Shown here: positions 27,303 through 38,855 of the stretch, piece after piece
Numbering within the stretch: position 1 is the stretch's first letter
Layout: every line of letters starts with the position of its first letter
Notes under the pieces: generated by a model
Told to the model about the DNA's origin: nothing
The model's input: only the letters and a program-made list of their open reading frames with translations
The model's database searches: none
Made by a program: the position numbers and the translations under genes
Source of the DNA: Asticcacaulis sp. AND118
GTDB taxonomy: Bacteria; Pseudomonadota; Alphaproteobacteria; Caulobacterales; Caulobacteraceae
Assembly (NCBI RefSeq): GCF_020535245.1
Contig: NZ_CP084910.1
Location: 2,802,374 to 2,866,373, forward strand
Reading direction: 5' to 3'
Length of the DNA stretch: 64,000 nt

Positions 27303-28235
27303 CTAATTTTCAGGCGCAGAGACGCGGTAACCCTTGGCGCGTAGCTGATCGAACACGCCGCCCTTGCGCAGTAGTAAAGCCATAGGCAGCACCGCCACCG
27401 TCTTGCCCGGCTTCTTCAGCGCCGCATTCACCGCATTGACCGAGTCGGTGACGCTGCGGTTCAGCGTCGCTGTGGCCACCGGCGAACCCGACAGGCACTT
27501 CATCAGCACCGATCCCTGATACAGGCTGCGCACCGTGGCGATATCCCCGACCGACCAAGCCTGCGCCGTCCGCGGCGCGCGATCGATATCGAAGTCGATG
27601 TCGTCGAGCGTATAGTTCAGACACGCCGCGCTCGCCTGATCGCTCATGGCGTTGACCGCCTTGAACAGAGGGCCACTGTCGTACCGCCCTGCCGCCTTGA
27701 CCGGAACGCCCGCCGACCGTGCCAAACGTTTGATGGTGGCGACCGGCTCATTCTCGCTCAGCCCATATTTTTGCAGCACTTCGCGCCGCAATCGCGCCCC
27801 GGCCCAGACCGGTTTGTCTTTGGCAAAATCCTTGATCGGAATACCCGCCCGCCGGGCCGTTCGTTCATACCTCGCATAAAGATCGTCTGACAGCGCCTCT
27901 TTCAGCGTACCGCGGTCGGGAAGCCCTTTGTTGCGCATCAGCGACCACAGATCGCCAGCCCCCGTGCTGTTGTCGGCAGGCGTGATCAGGCCATTGGCCC
28001 CGCGCAGCGCATTTTCAATGCGGGTGGTTTTCCACGTTTGCTTTTTCGGAAAGACGGGCAAAACGCCGATAATGATGACCTGACTGTCGCCATCGGTGAC
28101 GCGCCACAGGGCCGGACCACCGGCGCTCTTGCCGCGCACCACAATCTCGGCCTCGACCCAATCCTCCTGCGCAAAGGTTGCCGCCGGCAGCAGGAAAGCA
28201 CACAGGATCAGCAGGACAAGACGTAACCGGTTCAT
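27303..28235 (-). CDS. TraB/GumN-family exported protein
   Basis: This 310-residue protein starts at ATG 28235, where a signal peptide begins (MNRLRLVLLILCAFLLPAAT, cleaved after AFA); the longer frame is not supported. The mature part looks like the TraB/GumN family: ALWRVTDGDSQVIIIGVLPVF corresponds to the family's LW-x-V-x-D...GTxHxLP segment, and AALKKPGKTVAVLPMALLLRKGGVFDQLRAKGY to the C-terminal end. The usual GTxH has become GVLP here, so a key histidine is missing. TraB/GumN proteins are proposed metalloproteases or peptide-inhibiting factors; the role is uncertain. Confidence 0.75.
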   Translation of the reverse strand: MNRLRLVLLILCAFLLPAATFAQEDWVEAEIVVRGKSAGGPALWRVTDGDSQVIIIGVLPVFPKKQTWKTTRIENALRGANGLITPADNSTGAGDLWSLMRNKGLPDRGTLKEALSDDLYARYERTARRAGIPIKDFAKDKPVWAGARLRREVLQKYGLSENEPVATIKRLARSAGVPVKAAGRYDSGPLFKAVNAMSDQASAACLNYTLDDIDFDIDRAPRTAQAWSVGDIATVRSLYQGSVLMKCLSGSPVATATLNRSVTDSVNAVNAALKKPGKTVAVLPMALLLRKGGVFDQLRAKGYRVSAPEN

Positions 28236-28313
28236 AGGTACGATAGTGACGCGCTTTGGCGACAGTTTTGTTGCAGGGTCGCATACCATGCACCCATTAC
28301 AGGGAGCAGATGA

Positions 28314-28649
28314 TCAGCCCAACTCGCTGTCGACCGCCGCCTTTAGCGAGGGCAAGCTTCGATGCAGCGTGATCCATACCATGCTGTGCGCTACTTGCCC
28401 GTAATCATGACGGTAGATGTTTCCAGAACCCGCAATCTGCTTCCACGGCAGTTCTGGATGACGCGCTTTCAGTTCATCTGACAGTGTGCGACTGGCTTCG
28501 GAGATGATCTCCAGACAACGCACAACCGCGTAATAACTCTTGAGGTCTGTGGCAAAAGCCGCTTCATCAAGACCTTCGGCAAAGCTAACGGCGAGATCAA
28601 TGTTTTCCGCTATGTCGATCAGCGACTGCCGCTCACGCTCAGAACGCAT
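28314..28649 (-). CDS. hepT: HepT-like toxin (DUF86), MntA/HepT system
   Basis: This 111-residue helical protein belongs to the HepT (DUF86) family, the toxin half of the MntA/HepT toxin-antitoxin system; HepT proteins act on RNA and are silenced by AMPylation of a tyrosine. The C-terminal motif is GNIYRHDYG (residues 76-84), with His81 and Tyr83 corresponding to the H-x-Y of the R-x(4-6)-H-x-Y motif. The upstream Arg of the canonical motif is a Gly here, and Arg80 sits next to the histidine, as in one HepT subgroup. The gene overlaps the nucleotidyltransferase gene by 11 bases, so both are translated from one mRNA. Confidence 0.85.
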   Translation of the reverse strand: MRSERERQSLIDIAENIDLAVSFAEGLDEAAFATDLKSYYAVVRCLEIISEASRTLSDELKARHPELPWKQIAGSGNIYRHDYGQVAHSMVWITLHRSLPSLKAAVDSELG

Positions 28650-28935
28650 AGACCGCTTCCTGTTCTATGGCAGGGCGCACAAAGGCCCTCAGGCTGACCG
28701 AATTGGCCACGTCCACCGGGGCACTGAACAGGGACTGGATAAACTCAACGATGCCCATATACTCAAACACACCGAGGCGGGCCTCCGGATCAAGGTCCAC
28801 CAGAATGTCGATATCGCTGTCTGGCCTTTGAGCGTTCCGTGCGACGGATCCGAACAAGGCGGCGCGACGCACCCCAAGCCGTTCAAGCTCCGGGCGATGG
28901 CTCCGCAGTACAGAAATGACCTCATCGCGTTTCAT
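28639..28935 (-). CDS. mntA: MntA-like nucleotidyltransferase antitoxin
   Basis: This 98-residue minimal nucleotidyltransferase starts at ATG 28935; the frame upstream of it runs into the terminator of the neighbouring gene. It carries the catalytic motif AALFGSVARNAQRPDSDIDI (residues 25-44), where GS and the two aspartates (41 and 43) bind metal and ATP. MntA proteins transfer AMP to the tyrosine of HepT and so neutralise it. It is immediately upstream of hepT, in the standard antitoxin-toxin order. It lies 101 bases after the stop of the ferredoxin reductase gene on the same strand, separated by a terminator. Confidence 0.88.
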   Translation of the reverse strand: MKRDEVISVLRSHRPELERLGVRRAALFGSVARNAQRPDSDIDILVDLDPEARLGVFEYMGIVEFIQSLFSAPVDVANSVSLRAFVRPAIEQEAVYAF

Positions 28936-28965
28936 AGCCCAAGCATAACGCAACGAGGCAAAAAT

Positions 28966-28999
28966 AAAACCCCGCCTCAAATTGATCTGAGACGGGGCC
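28966..28999 (-). terminator. Intrinsic terminator of the ferredoxin reductase gene
   Basis: On the minus strand the hairpin (ccccgtctca / tgaggcgggg, one mismatch, 8-base loop) is followed by TTTTATTTTT. It lies 40 bases past the stop codon at 29037 and separates this gene from mntA/hepT. Confidence 0.8.
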
Positions 29000-29036
29000 A
29001 TTTGCTCCAAGTTCCGGGTGCAGGGGCGAGCCCCTG

Positions 29037-30257
<1,221 letters not shown>

Positions 30258-30277
30258 TTAGATTTGGATAGAGTTTG

Positions 30278-31240
30278 ATGTCGCGTGACCGTCTGCCGCC
30301 GCTGTCGGCGCTTCGGGTGTTCGAAGCCGCCGCGCGCCACGAAAGTTTCAAGCACGCCGCCGAAGAGCTGTTCGTCACCCCCGGCGCGGTGTCTCAGCAA
30401 ATCCGCCTGCTGGAAGAGCATGTCGGGGTCGAGTTGTTCGTGCGCGACGGCCGCCGTGTGGTGCTTTCCGACGCCGGCAAAGCCTCTTCGATCATTCTCA
30501 AGGAAGCCTTCGAAAAGATGTTCGAGGCGACCCGCGTCATGCGTCAGACCCAGCAGAAGGGGCGCGTTACGGTTTCGGTCGCCCCCAGCTTCGCCGCCAA
30601 ATGGCTGATGCCGCGTCTGGGCGATTTTTCGGCAGCCAATCCGGATATCGACGTCTGGGTGTCGGCAGATATGGCCCCGACCGATTTCGCGGTGTCTGAC
30701 ATCGATCTGGCTATTCGCTACGGCACCGGCAATTACAACGGCCTGAACGTCGAGCATCTGCTGGAAGAAGCCGTGCTGCCCGTCTGCTCGCCCGCCCTGT
30801 ACGAAGCCGCGCCGATCCGCAAGCCGGCGGACCTGGCGCACCATACGCTGCTGCACGACGTGTCGTCCGATCTCGACCCGTCCGATCCCGACTGGGCGAT
30901 GTGGCTGAAGGCGCACGGCGTCGACGAGATCGATGCCTCGCGCGGGCCGCGCTTCAATCAGAGCCATATGGTCATCGAAGCCGCCGTGGCCGGTCGTGGC
31001 GTCGCTCTGGCCAAGCGCACCATCGCCGAGGCCGACCTCAAGGCCGGGCGTCTGCGCGGACTGTTCAACGAAAAGGACGCGCCCGTCAGCTTCGGCTACC
31101 ATCTGGTCTGGCCTCAGACGCGCGAACCCTCCCTGGCGCAGGTGCGCTTCATGGACTGGTTGCGGGGACAGGCGCGCGACCTCGGCAACGCGACCGCGCA
31201 GCCGCAGGACAGACCGGTCTTTGCGGCTCAGGGTATCTGA
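30278..31240 (+). CDS. LysR-family transcriptional regulator, GcvA-like
   Basis: This 320-residue DNA-binding protein begins LPPLSALRVFEAAARHESFK with the helix-turn-helix around HAAEELFVTPGAVSQQIRLLE, the pattern of the GcvA branch. The effector-binding domain follows (RVTVSVAPSFAAKWLMPRLG, SDIDLAIRYGTGNY). The start is ATG 30278; an in-frame TTG directly before it was ignored. It is divergent from the ferredoxin reductase gene, with a palindromic element in between, so it may regulate that gene or itself. The ligand is unknown. Confidence 0.9.
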   Translation: MSRDRLPPLSALRVFEAAARHESFKHAAEELFVTPGAVSQQIRLLEEHVGVELFVRDGRRVVLSDAGKASSIILKEAFEKMFEATRVMRQTQQKGRVTVSVAPSFAAKWLMPRLGDFSAANPDIDVWVSADMAPTDFAVSDIDLAIRYGTGNYNGLNVEHLLEEAVLPVCSPALYEAAPIRKPADLAHHTLLHDVSSDLDPSDPDWAMWLKAHGVDEIDASRGPRFNQSHMVIEAAVAGRGVALAKRTIAEADLKAGRLRGLFNEKDAPVSFGYHLVWPQTREPSLAQVRFMDWLRGQARDLGNATAQPQDRPVFAAQGI

Positions 31241-31260
31241 CGCGGCGCGGGCAGGAATCA

Positions 31261-32271
31261 TCAGGCCTGTTCGCTCCACGGCGGCACGGGCAGGCCCTTG
31301 GACCTCAGGAACTCAGCGTTGAAAATCTTTGACGCGTAGCGGTTGCCATAGTCGCACAGCACGGTGACGATGGTCTTGCCGGGGCCCATGTCTTTGGCCA
31401 TCTTGATCGCGCCCGCAACATTGAGCGCCGCCGACCCACCGACCAGCAGACCCTCATAACGGTCGAGATCGTAGAGCACCGGCAACCATTCTTCATCACC
31501 CACCTGACAGGTAAAGTCCGGCGTGAAGCCTTCCAGATTGGCGGTGATACGGCCCTGACCGATACCCTCGGTGATCGAGGTGCCTTCGGATTTCAGTTCG
31601 CCCGTCGTGTAGTAGCTGAACAGCGCCGCACCGAACGGATCGGCCAGCCCGATCTTCACCGCCGGATTAAAACCGCGCAGGCCAGCGGCCATGCCGGCCA
31701 GCGTCCCACCTGAGCCTACCGAGCAGATGAAGCCGTCGATCTTGCCGTCCGTCTGCGTCCAGACTTCGGGGGCGGTGCCGTCGATATGGGCCTGACGGTT
31801 GGCGACATTGTCGAACTGATTGGCCCAGATGGCGCCGCCTGGCTCGGTTTTCGCCAGTTCCTCAGCCAGACGGCCCGAATAGCGGACATAGTTATCGGGA
31901 TTGGAATAGGGAACGGCGTCGACCTCGATCAGCTTCGCCCCCAGCATACGGATGGCGTCCTTCTTTTCCTGCGCCTGCGTGCGCGGAATGACGATAACCG
32001 CCTTATAGCCCAGCGCATTGGCGACCATGGCCAGACCGATGCCGGTATTGCCCGCCGTACCTTCGACGACGGTCCCACCGGGCTTCAACAGGCCCCTGGC
32101 CTCGGCGTCTCGGATGATCCACAGCGCCGCGCGGTCCTTGATCGATTGACCCGGATTGAGGAATTCGGCCTTGCCGTAGATCTCACAACCGGTTTCTTCC
32201 GACGCGCGCTTTAAGCGGATCAGGGGGGTATTGCCGACAAGGTCGAGTACGGAGGAAACGGTCTTGGCCAC
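31261..32271 (-). CDS. cysK: Cysteine synthase A
   Basis: This PLP enzyme makes cysteine from O-acetylserine and sulfide, the end of the assimilation route begun by CysD. It has 336 residues, a little longer than the E. coli enzyme. It starts at GTG 32271 with AGGAG 6 bases upstream. Motifs: DLVGNTPLIRLKR, the PLP lysine in LNPGQSIKDRAALWII (about residue 44), VVEGTAGNTGIGLA, and CSVGSGGTLAGMAAG. The C-terminal end (PVPPW) is typical of the alphaproteobacterial form. It converges with the LysR gene, 20 bases away, with no visible terminator. Confidence 0.93.
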   Translation of the reverse strand: MAKTVSSVLDLVGNTPLIRLKRASEETGCEIYGKAEFLNPGQSIKDRAALWIIRDAEARGLLKPGGTVVEGTAGNTGIGLAMVANALGYKAVIVIPRTQAQEKKDAIRMLGAKLIEVDAVPYSNPDNYVRYSGRLAEELAKTEPGGAIWANQFDNVANRQAHIDGTAPEVWTQTDGKIDGFICSVGSGGTLAGMAAGLRGFNPAVKIGLADPFGAALFSYYTTGELKSEGTSITEGIGQGRITANLEGFTPDFTCQVGDEEWLPVLYDLDRYEGLLVGGSAALNVAGAIKMAKDMGPGKTIVTVLCDYGNRYASKIFNAEFLRSKGLPVPPWSEQA

Positions 32272-32627
32272 GGAAAGCTCCTGTTTTCGCCTTTGCGCCT
32301 ATGGGATTTGGACCGCAATCCCAAGCGATAGATTCTCACCGGCGGGTTTAGCGAGGCTTACAGATCGGGGCGCGCCCTTATAGGACAAGGCTTTGACGCA
32401 GGTCAACGCTATGCATGAAATATTGCGAACGGGTCGCAGATGGTCCAAGCCCTATTGTCGAAGCGGGCCTGTCTTGCGTATAGCAGGGCAGCTTTCCCTT
32501 CGCCCTTTGGGAAGAAGGTGGCGCAAAGACAAAGTCTTTGTGCCGGATGAGGGGGCCCCCTCACCCCAACCCTCTCCCCGTCGGGGAGAGGGGGTAAAAT
32601 AGGATGCAGGTGCGGGACTGATTATTA
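32272..32627. promoter_or_regulatory. Divergent cysK/thrB region with promoter candidate and hairpins
   Basis: This 356-base stretch holds no gene. It contains (a) a perfect repeat gggatt-N8-aatccc near 32302-32321; (b) TTGACG at 32393-32398 with TGAAAT 17 bases downstream, a weak promoter for thrB, overlapping the palindrome TTGAC-N4-GTCAA; (c) hairpin 32521-32542 (cgcaaagac/gtctttgtg-like); and (d) hairpin 32570-32592 (ccctctcccc/ggggagaggg, 3-base loop) preceded by ccctcaccccaa. The latter resembles a repetitive palindrome common in proteobacterial genomes. I find no riboswitch match. Confidence 0.4.
32570..32592. repeat. REP-like hairpin, 10-bp stem
   Basis: Arms ccctctcccc and ggggagaggg with a 3-base loop, preceded by ccctcacccca. 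This sequence type recurs in many proteobacterial genomes. It sits about 35 bases upstream of the thrB start and could affect its transcription or mRNA. Confidence 0.6.
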
Positions 32628-33650
32628 ATGGCCGTTTTTACCAAGGTATCTCTGGAAGAGGCCCGCGCCTATCTGAGCCGCTATGAGATCGGCGACCTGA
32701 TCCACCTCGAAGGCATCGAGGAAGGCGTCTCCAACACCAATTTCAAGGTCGAAACGACGACAGGGCTTTACGCCCTGACCTTGTTCGAGGCGGCGACGCC
32801 CGAAAAGGACCTTCCCTACTTCATGGACTACACCCTGCATCTCGACCGCAAGGGGTATCCTGCACCGGGTCCGGCCATCATGAAAGACGGCACGACCGTC
32901 GGGCGCATTAATGGAAAGCCCTGCGCCCTGATCAAGTGGCTGCCCGGCCGCTGGCCGCGCAACCCGGACGTGCGTCATGCTGCCTCAGCAGGCGAATATC
33001 TGGCCAAACTCCACGCTGCCGGGGCCGACTTCGCCCAGACGCGCGAGAACGAGATGGGCATCGCCCATTGGGATGCGCTGATCGAGCGCTGCGCGCCGCG
33101 CGCCTCGCAGTCGGCCCGCGCCGAAGCCGTACTGGCCGATTTCCGCGCGGAGGTGGCGTGGCTGAAAACCCAATGGCCGACCTCGCCCTCAAACAGCGAA
33201 GCGGTAGGGCAAACAAAAATACTACCGGCAGGCGCTATCCATGCCGACTACTTCACCGACAATGTCCTGATGGACGACGAAGGGCAGGTCACCGGCGTTA
33301 TCGACTATTATTACGCCTGCACCGACTTCTATGCCTACGATCTGGCCGTGGCGCTGAACGCCTGGGGCTTTACGCCGGGCGGCCAGCCTTTGCCCGACAT
33401 GATCGCGGCCTTCGTCAACGGCTACCACAATGAACGCCCGCTGTCAGAGGCTGAAATCGCCGCCCTGCCGCTGTTCGCGCGCGGCTCAGCCGTGCGCTTC
33501 ACCCTGACACGGCTCTATGACCTGCTGAACCATGACCCCTCGTGGGTGGTCAAACCGAAGGACCCGGAAGCCTTTTACCGGAGGCTGGACTATCACCGCA
33601 CAATTAAGTCAGGTCTTACATATCTATCCGCATCCGAAAGCGGAGGCTAA
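32628..33650 (+). CDS. thrB: Homoserine kinase, APH-fold (ThrB type II)
   Basis: This enzyme phosphorylates homoserine for ThrC. At 340 residues it belongs to the aminoglycoside-phosphotransferase-like form, not the GHMP form. Key segments are GIEEGVSNTNFKVETTTG, the catalytic-loop sequence AIHADYFTDNVLM with the aspartate (about residue 207), and VIDYYYACTDFYAYDLAV with the metal-binding aspartate. About residues 183-198 (PTSPSNSEAVGQTKI) form an extra hydrophilic stretch just before the catalytic loop and share DNA similarity with sequence downstream of thrC. No clear ribosome binding site precedes the ATG. Confidence 0.93.
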   Translation: MAVFTKVSLEEARAYLSRYEIGDLIHLEGIEEGVSNTNFKVETTTGLYALTLFEAATPEKDLPYFMDYTLHLDRKGYPAPGPAIMKDGTTVGRINGKPCALIKWLPGRWPRNPDVRHAASAGEYLAKLHAAGADFAQTRENEMGIAHWDALIERCAPRASQSARAEAVLADFRAEVAWLKTQWPTSPSNSEAVGQTKILPAGAIHADYFTDNVLMDDEGQVTGVIDYYYACTDFYAYDLAVALNAWGFTPGGQPLPDMIAAFVNGYHNERPLSEAEIAALPLFARGSAVRFTLTRLYDLLNHDPSWVVKPKDPEAFYRRLDYHRTIKSGLTYLSASESGG

Positions 33651-33904
33651 AATCCAATACTAGCTTGGCTTTCAGGGTAACCAAGATCCACGGTAACAAA
33701 AAAGTGGGGTCTGCCATCGCCATAAATGTTGCACTCATAATTTGCATTTCTCCTTAAACGTGATTTTAAAGGTGGGTGAAAGCGTTTCTTACACCCTCTA
33801 TATGATAAAAACTTTTTTTCGAACGTCAATCCCCCAGAGGGTTTCACTTTTAATTTGCAATAATGGTCAATTGATTCTAATGTTCATCGCCGGGAGGACT
33901 AATA
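33651..33904. other. AT-rich gap before the XRE-like gene
   Basis: This 254-base stretch is clearly more AT-rich than its surroundings, with runs such as ataaaaactttttttc. It holds only short open frames, none with convincing codon use or a family match. The change in composition, together with the orphan XRE-like gene next to it, suggests insertion of foreign DNA between thrB and dnaG. Confidence 0.4.
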
Positions 33905-34588
33905 GTGAAGAACATAGAGCATAAAGAATTCGCCAAGCGCCTGACCTTGGCCTGTGACGGCAATGCTAATGTGCCTCTGCCGAATTTCGGACGCCTCGGA
34001 TGGTTTGTAACGCAACTGGAAGCTCATAATATCGCATCAACGGCAGAATCGGTTCGCAAGTGGTTTGCCGGCGAGGCTTTACCCCGTCACAAAACCATGA
34101 AGGCTTTGGCGCAAATTCTCAAGGTCGATGAGGCGTGGCTGGCGCTTGGTAAGGCCTCTGAACTGGATGAACGCCAACAGAAGTTACGAGATGCCACGGT
34201 GGACGGGGCGGTTAACGTCGTCGCAGGGCTGATCCAGATGTGCGGCGCCGCACCAGCCTTTCCGGACACCAACGACCAACGTGCCCTTGATGAGCGCATA
34301 GACATCTACGCCATAATCAAAGGTGCCCAGTACGCCTTTCATATAGCTATGGCCGGACGTGATGGCGACGGCTGGCGCTTCACTGTACCTGTTGAGGCAG
34401 AAAAGACGTTTATTATCGGTGTTGTGCGAACGGGAGAATTATCGGTCGATCTGCTGGAGCTGGATACTGAGGCTCTGCTCCAGCACGGTCAGCGTAAGGG
34501 GGCATTTTTCGATGTGCACATCGATTCTCGCTACTGTACCGACGGTAAACATTGGCGACAAATCAGGACCTTTGCCACAAGGCCATAG
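33905..34588 (+). CDS. XRE-like helix-turn-helix protein of unknown function
   Basis: This 227-residue protein starts at GTG 33905, which has GGGAGGA 6 bases upstream. Residues about 35-80 (STAESVRKWFAGEALPRHKT ... LAQILKVDEAWLALG) form a Cro/CI-type DNA-binding domain. The rest (from about 110) is not recognised; it contains YAFHIAMAGRDGDGWRFTVP and a C-terminal HIDSRYCTDGKHWRQIR. It may be a phage-repressor relative. It sits alone between thrB and dnaG behind an AT-rich stretch, which suggests transfer. I cannot say what it regulates. Confidence 0.65.
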   Translation: MKNIEHKEFAKRLTLACDGNANVPLPNFGRLGWFVTQLEAHNIASTAESVRKWFAGEALPRHKTMKALAQILKVDEAWLALGKASELDERQQKLRDATVDGAVNVVAGLIQMCGAAPAFPDTNDQRALDERIDIYAIIKGAQYAFHIAMAGRDGDGWRFTVPVEAEKTFIIGVVRTGELSVDLLELDTEALLQHGQRKGAFFDVHIDSRYCTDGKHWRQIRTFATRP

Positions 34589-34633
34589 TCCACCTCCCCT
34601 TTCTTTTGTATCCGAAGGGCGTATATGTAAACC

Positions 34634-36550
34634 GTGCGCTTCGACGATCGTTTCCTGGAAGAATTGAAATCCCGCTTGCGGCCCTCCGAGGTCATCGGCA
34701 AGGCGGTCAAGCTGCGCCGTAACGGCCGTGAATGGGTCGGCCTGTCGCCCTTTTCCAAGGAAAAGACCCCTTCCTTCTACGTCAATGACGAGAAGGGGTT
34801 TTATCACGACTTCTCCTCCGGCAAGCACGGCGACATCATCTCCTTTCTTCAGGAAACGGAACGTCTGAGCTTTGTCGAGGCGGTCGAGCGGCTGGCGACG
34901 GAAGCCGGCATGGCCCTGCCCGTCCAGACGCCGCAGGCCGCGCAGGCCGAACAGAAACGCCAATCGCTTAACGACTGGATGGAACTGGCCGCCAAATGGT
35001 TCTCGGCCCGGCTGCATGACAATACGCCGGGCGCCAGGGCGGCGCGCGACTACCTGAAAAAGCGCGGCCTTTCCGATCAGGACGTGGCGCACTTCGGCCT
35101 CGGCTATGCGCCCAAGGACCACACGGCGCTGAAGGACGCACTGGTGCAAAAGGGCGCCAAGGTCTCCGAACTGGTCGAATGCGGCCTGCTGATCGAAGTG
35201 GAAGGCAAGGCCCCTTATGACCGCTTCCGCAATCGCCTGATGTTCCCTATCGAAGACGCCCGCACCAAGATCGTCTCCTTCGGCGGGCGCGCGCTCGATC
35301 CGGACGAAAAAGCCAAATATCTCAACGGCCCGGAAACGCCTCTCTTCCACAAGGGCGCGCTGCTGTACGGCCTGCCCAAGGCGCTCAAAATCCTCGGCTC
35401 CAGCCAGACGGGCCCGGAATTGGTCGTGGTCGAAGGCTATATGGACGTACTGGCCTGTCAGCGGGCGCAGATCGCCGCGGTCGCCCCGCTGGGCACTGCC
35501 CTGACCGAGGAACAGATCGACATATTGTGGCGTCGCCATCCGGAGCCGACCCTGTGCTTCGATGGCGACAAGGCCGGTCAGCGCGCCGCCAGCCGGGCGC
35601 TGGACCGCGCCCTGCCCAAGCTCAAGCCGGGCCGGTCGTTCAAGGTCTGCCTGATCACCGGCGGCAAGGACCCGGACGACGTGCTGCGCGAAAAGGGCCC
35701 GCTGGCGCTGCGCGAAGCCCTCAGCGAAACCCAGCCCTTCGTCGAGGTGCTGTTCAAGCGCGAACACGAGTTGGAGCCGCTCGATACGCCCGAACGCAAG
35801 GCCGGCTTGCGCAAGCGGCTGCGCGCTCTGGCGGCGCAGATCGAGGACAAGGATCTGGCGGACTCCTATCGTCAGGATCTGATGGATCGCTACGACGCCC
35901 TGTTCCAACGCCAAACCCAAGGGTTTCAGGGCCAGGGGTATCAAGGTCAGGGTTTTCAAAACGGTCAGGCGCGCGGGCGTTTCCCCCGCCGCGACGCCAG
36001 CGGCCGCCTCATCGAACCGCCGACCATCGCCACCCCCGAAGGCCAGCAGGCGGCGCGCGCCCTGTCGAAAGCGCTCGATCCCATGGCGGCGGCGTTGGCG
36101 CAGGGCTTGCTCGACCATCCCGACTGGATGCTCGACCACATGGAAGCGCTGGAATCCTATGGGCTTGGCGACCCGGCGCTGGATGGACTGGTTCGCGCTC
36201 TGGTAGCCCTAAGTTTTTCCACAAGCCCTCTTGACTCAGGCGCTGTGAACCGCCATCTGCAAAATCAAGGTTTCGGCGCATTGTTGAGCGAGATACAGAA
36301 GGCGGCCCTCAGATCGGCCTCGCCCATCCTCGCACAGGACACAACTCTCGCTAATGCGCAAGCCGGCTGGACCAAGGCGTTCAACGCGTTCGCGCGTCTG
36401 ACGGCATTGGACCGTGCGTTAAAGGCGGCTCGGGATGATGCTTCGGCAGAATTCGATGCCGAAATTTTCGTCCGGACCAAGCAGGAACGCGACAGCTTGC
36501 GCAAGGCCTTGAAAAGCGGACAGATTTTTGAAGCGGAAACGGACGTCTAG
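34634..36550 (+). CDS. dnaG: DNA primase
   Basis: This enzyme makes RNA primers at the replication fork. It has 638 residues and starts at GTG 34634. The N-terminal domain aligns with the CHC2 zinc-binding domain, but the four expected ligands are Ser38, Ser41, Asp59 and Ser62 (SPFSKEKTPSF and FYHDFSSGKHGD). Zinc is therefore not expected in the usual way. The TOPRIM core is intact: VVVEGYMDVLACQRAQ (about residue 271), PLGTALTEEQ and LCFDGDKAGQRAA. A Gly/Gln/Phe-rich linker (FQGQGYQGQGFQNGQ, about residue 430) precedes the C-terminal DnaB-binding domain. rpoD follows after 104 bases, the classical macromolecular-synthesis order without rpsU. Confidence 0.96.
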   Translation: MRFDDRFLEELKSRLRPSEVIGKAVKLRRNGREWVGLSPFSKEKTPSFYVNDEKGFYHDFSSGKHGDIISFLQETERLSFVEAVERLATEAGMALPVQTPQAAQAEQKRQSLNDWMELAAKWFSARLHDNTPGARAARDYLKKRGLSDQDVAHFGLGYAPKDHTALKDALVQKGAKVSELVECGLLIEVEGKAPYDRFRNRLMFPIEDARTKIVSFGGRALDPDEKAKYLNGPETPLFHKGALLYGLPKALKILGSSQTGPELVVVEGYMDVLACQRAQIAAVAPLGTALTEEQIDILWRRHPEPTLCFDGDKAGQRAASRALDRALPKLKPGRSFKVCLITGGKDPDDVLREKGPLALREALSETQPFVEVLFKREHELEPLDTPERKAGLRKRLRALAAQIEDKDLADSYRQDLMDRYDALFQRQTQGFQGQGYQGQGFQNGQARGRFPRRDASGRLIEPPTIATPEGQQAARALSKALDPMAAALAQGLLDHPDWMLDHMEALESYGLGDPALDGLVRALVALSFSTSPLDSGAVNRHLQNQGFGALLSEIQKAALRSASPILAQDTTLANAQAGWTKAFNAFARLTALDRALKAARDDASAEFDAEIFVRTKQERDSLRKALKSGQIFEAETDV

Positions 36551-36654
36551 GTTAAGACTTCGTTGACCTTCTTCGTAAATACAGGTGTGGTGCGGCAAAT
36601 TTGTCGCAACCCGTTTTCAACGGCCCGTGACCGAAGTCATGGGCGGAGAGATAG

Positions 36655-38739
<2,085 letters not shown>

Positions 38740-38780
38740 GTTCCGGGGTCTGGGGCCTGCGGCCCCAGAGTCTTCTAAAC

Positions 38781-38822
38781 CCAAAGAAAAACCCCGCTCG
38801 AAAGAGTGGGGTTTTTCTTTGG
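38781..38822. terminator. Bidirectional terminator between rpoD and folC
   Basis: A 19-bp near-perfect stem (ccaaagaaaaaccccgctc / gagtggggtttttctttgg) closes on a 4-base GAAA tetraloop, with A-runs on the left arm and T-runs on the right arm. It can stop both rpoD and convergent folC transcripts. Confidence 0.92.
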
Positions 38823-38855
38823 GGTAAAGGTCGTGGGGTCACGACCCCACACCCC

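Noticed and set aside
32272..32390. SAM riboswitch in the cysK leader
   Set aside because: I compared the leader with what I remember of the SAM-II and SAH consensus and found no match; only a simple inverted repeat remains.
33647..33847. Short minus-strand open frames downstream of thrB
   Set aside because: One is 66 codons and another about 40, with a hydrophobic stretch; start sites are poorly spaced from the AAGGAG box and there is no similarity to anything I know.
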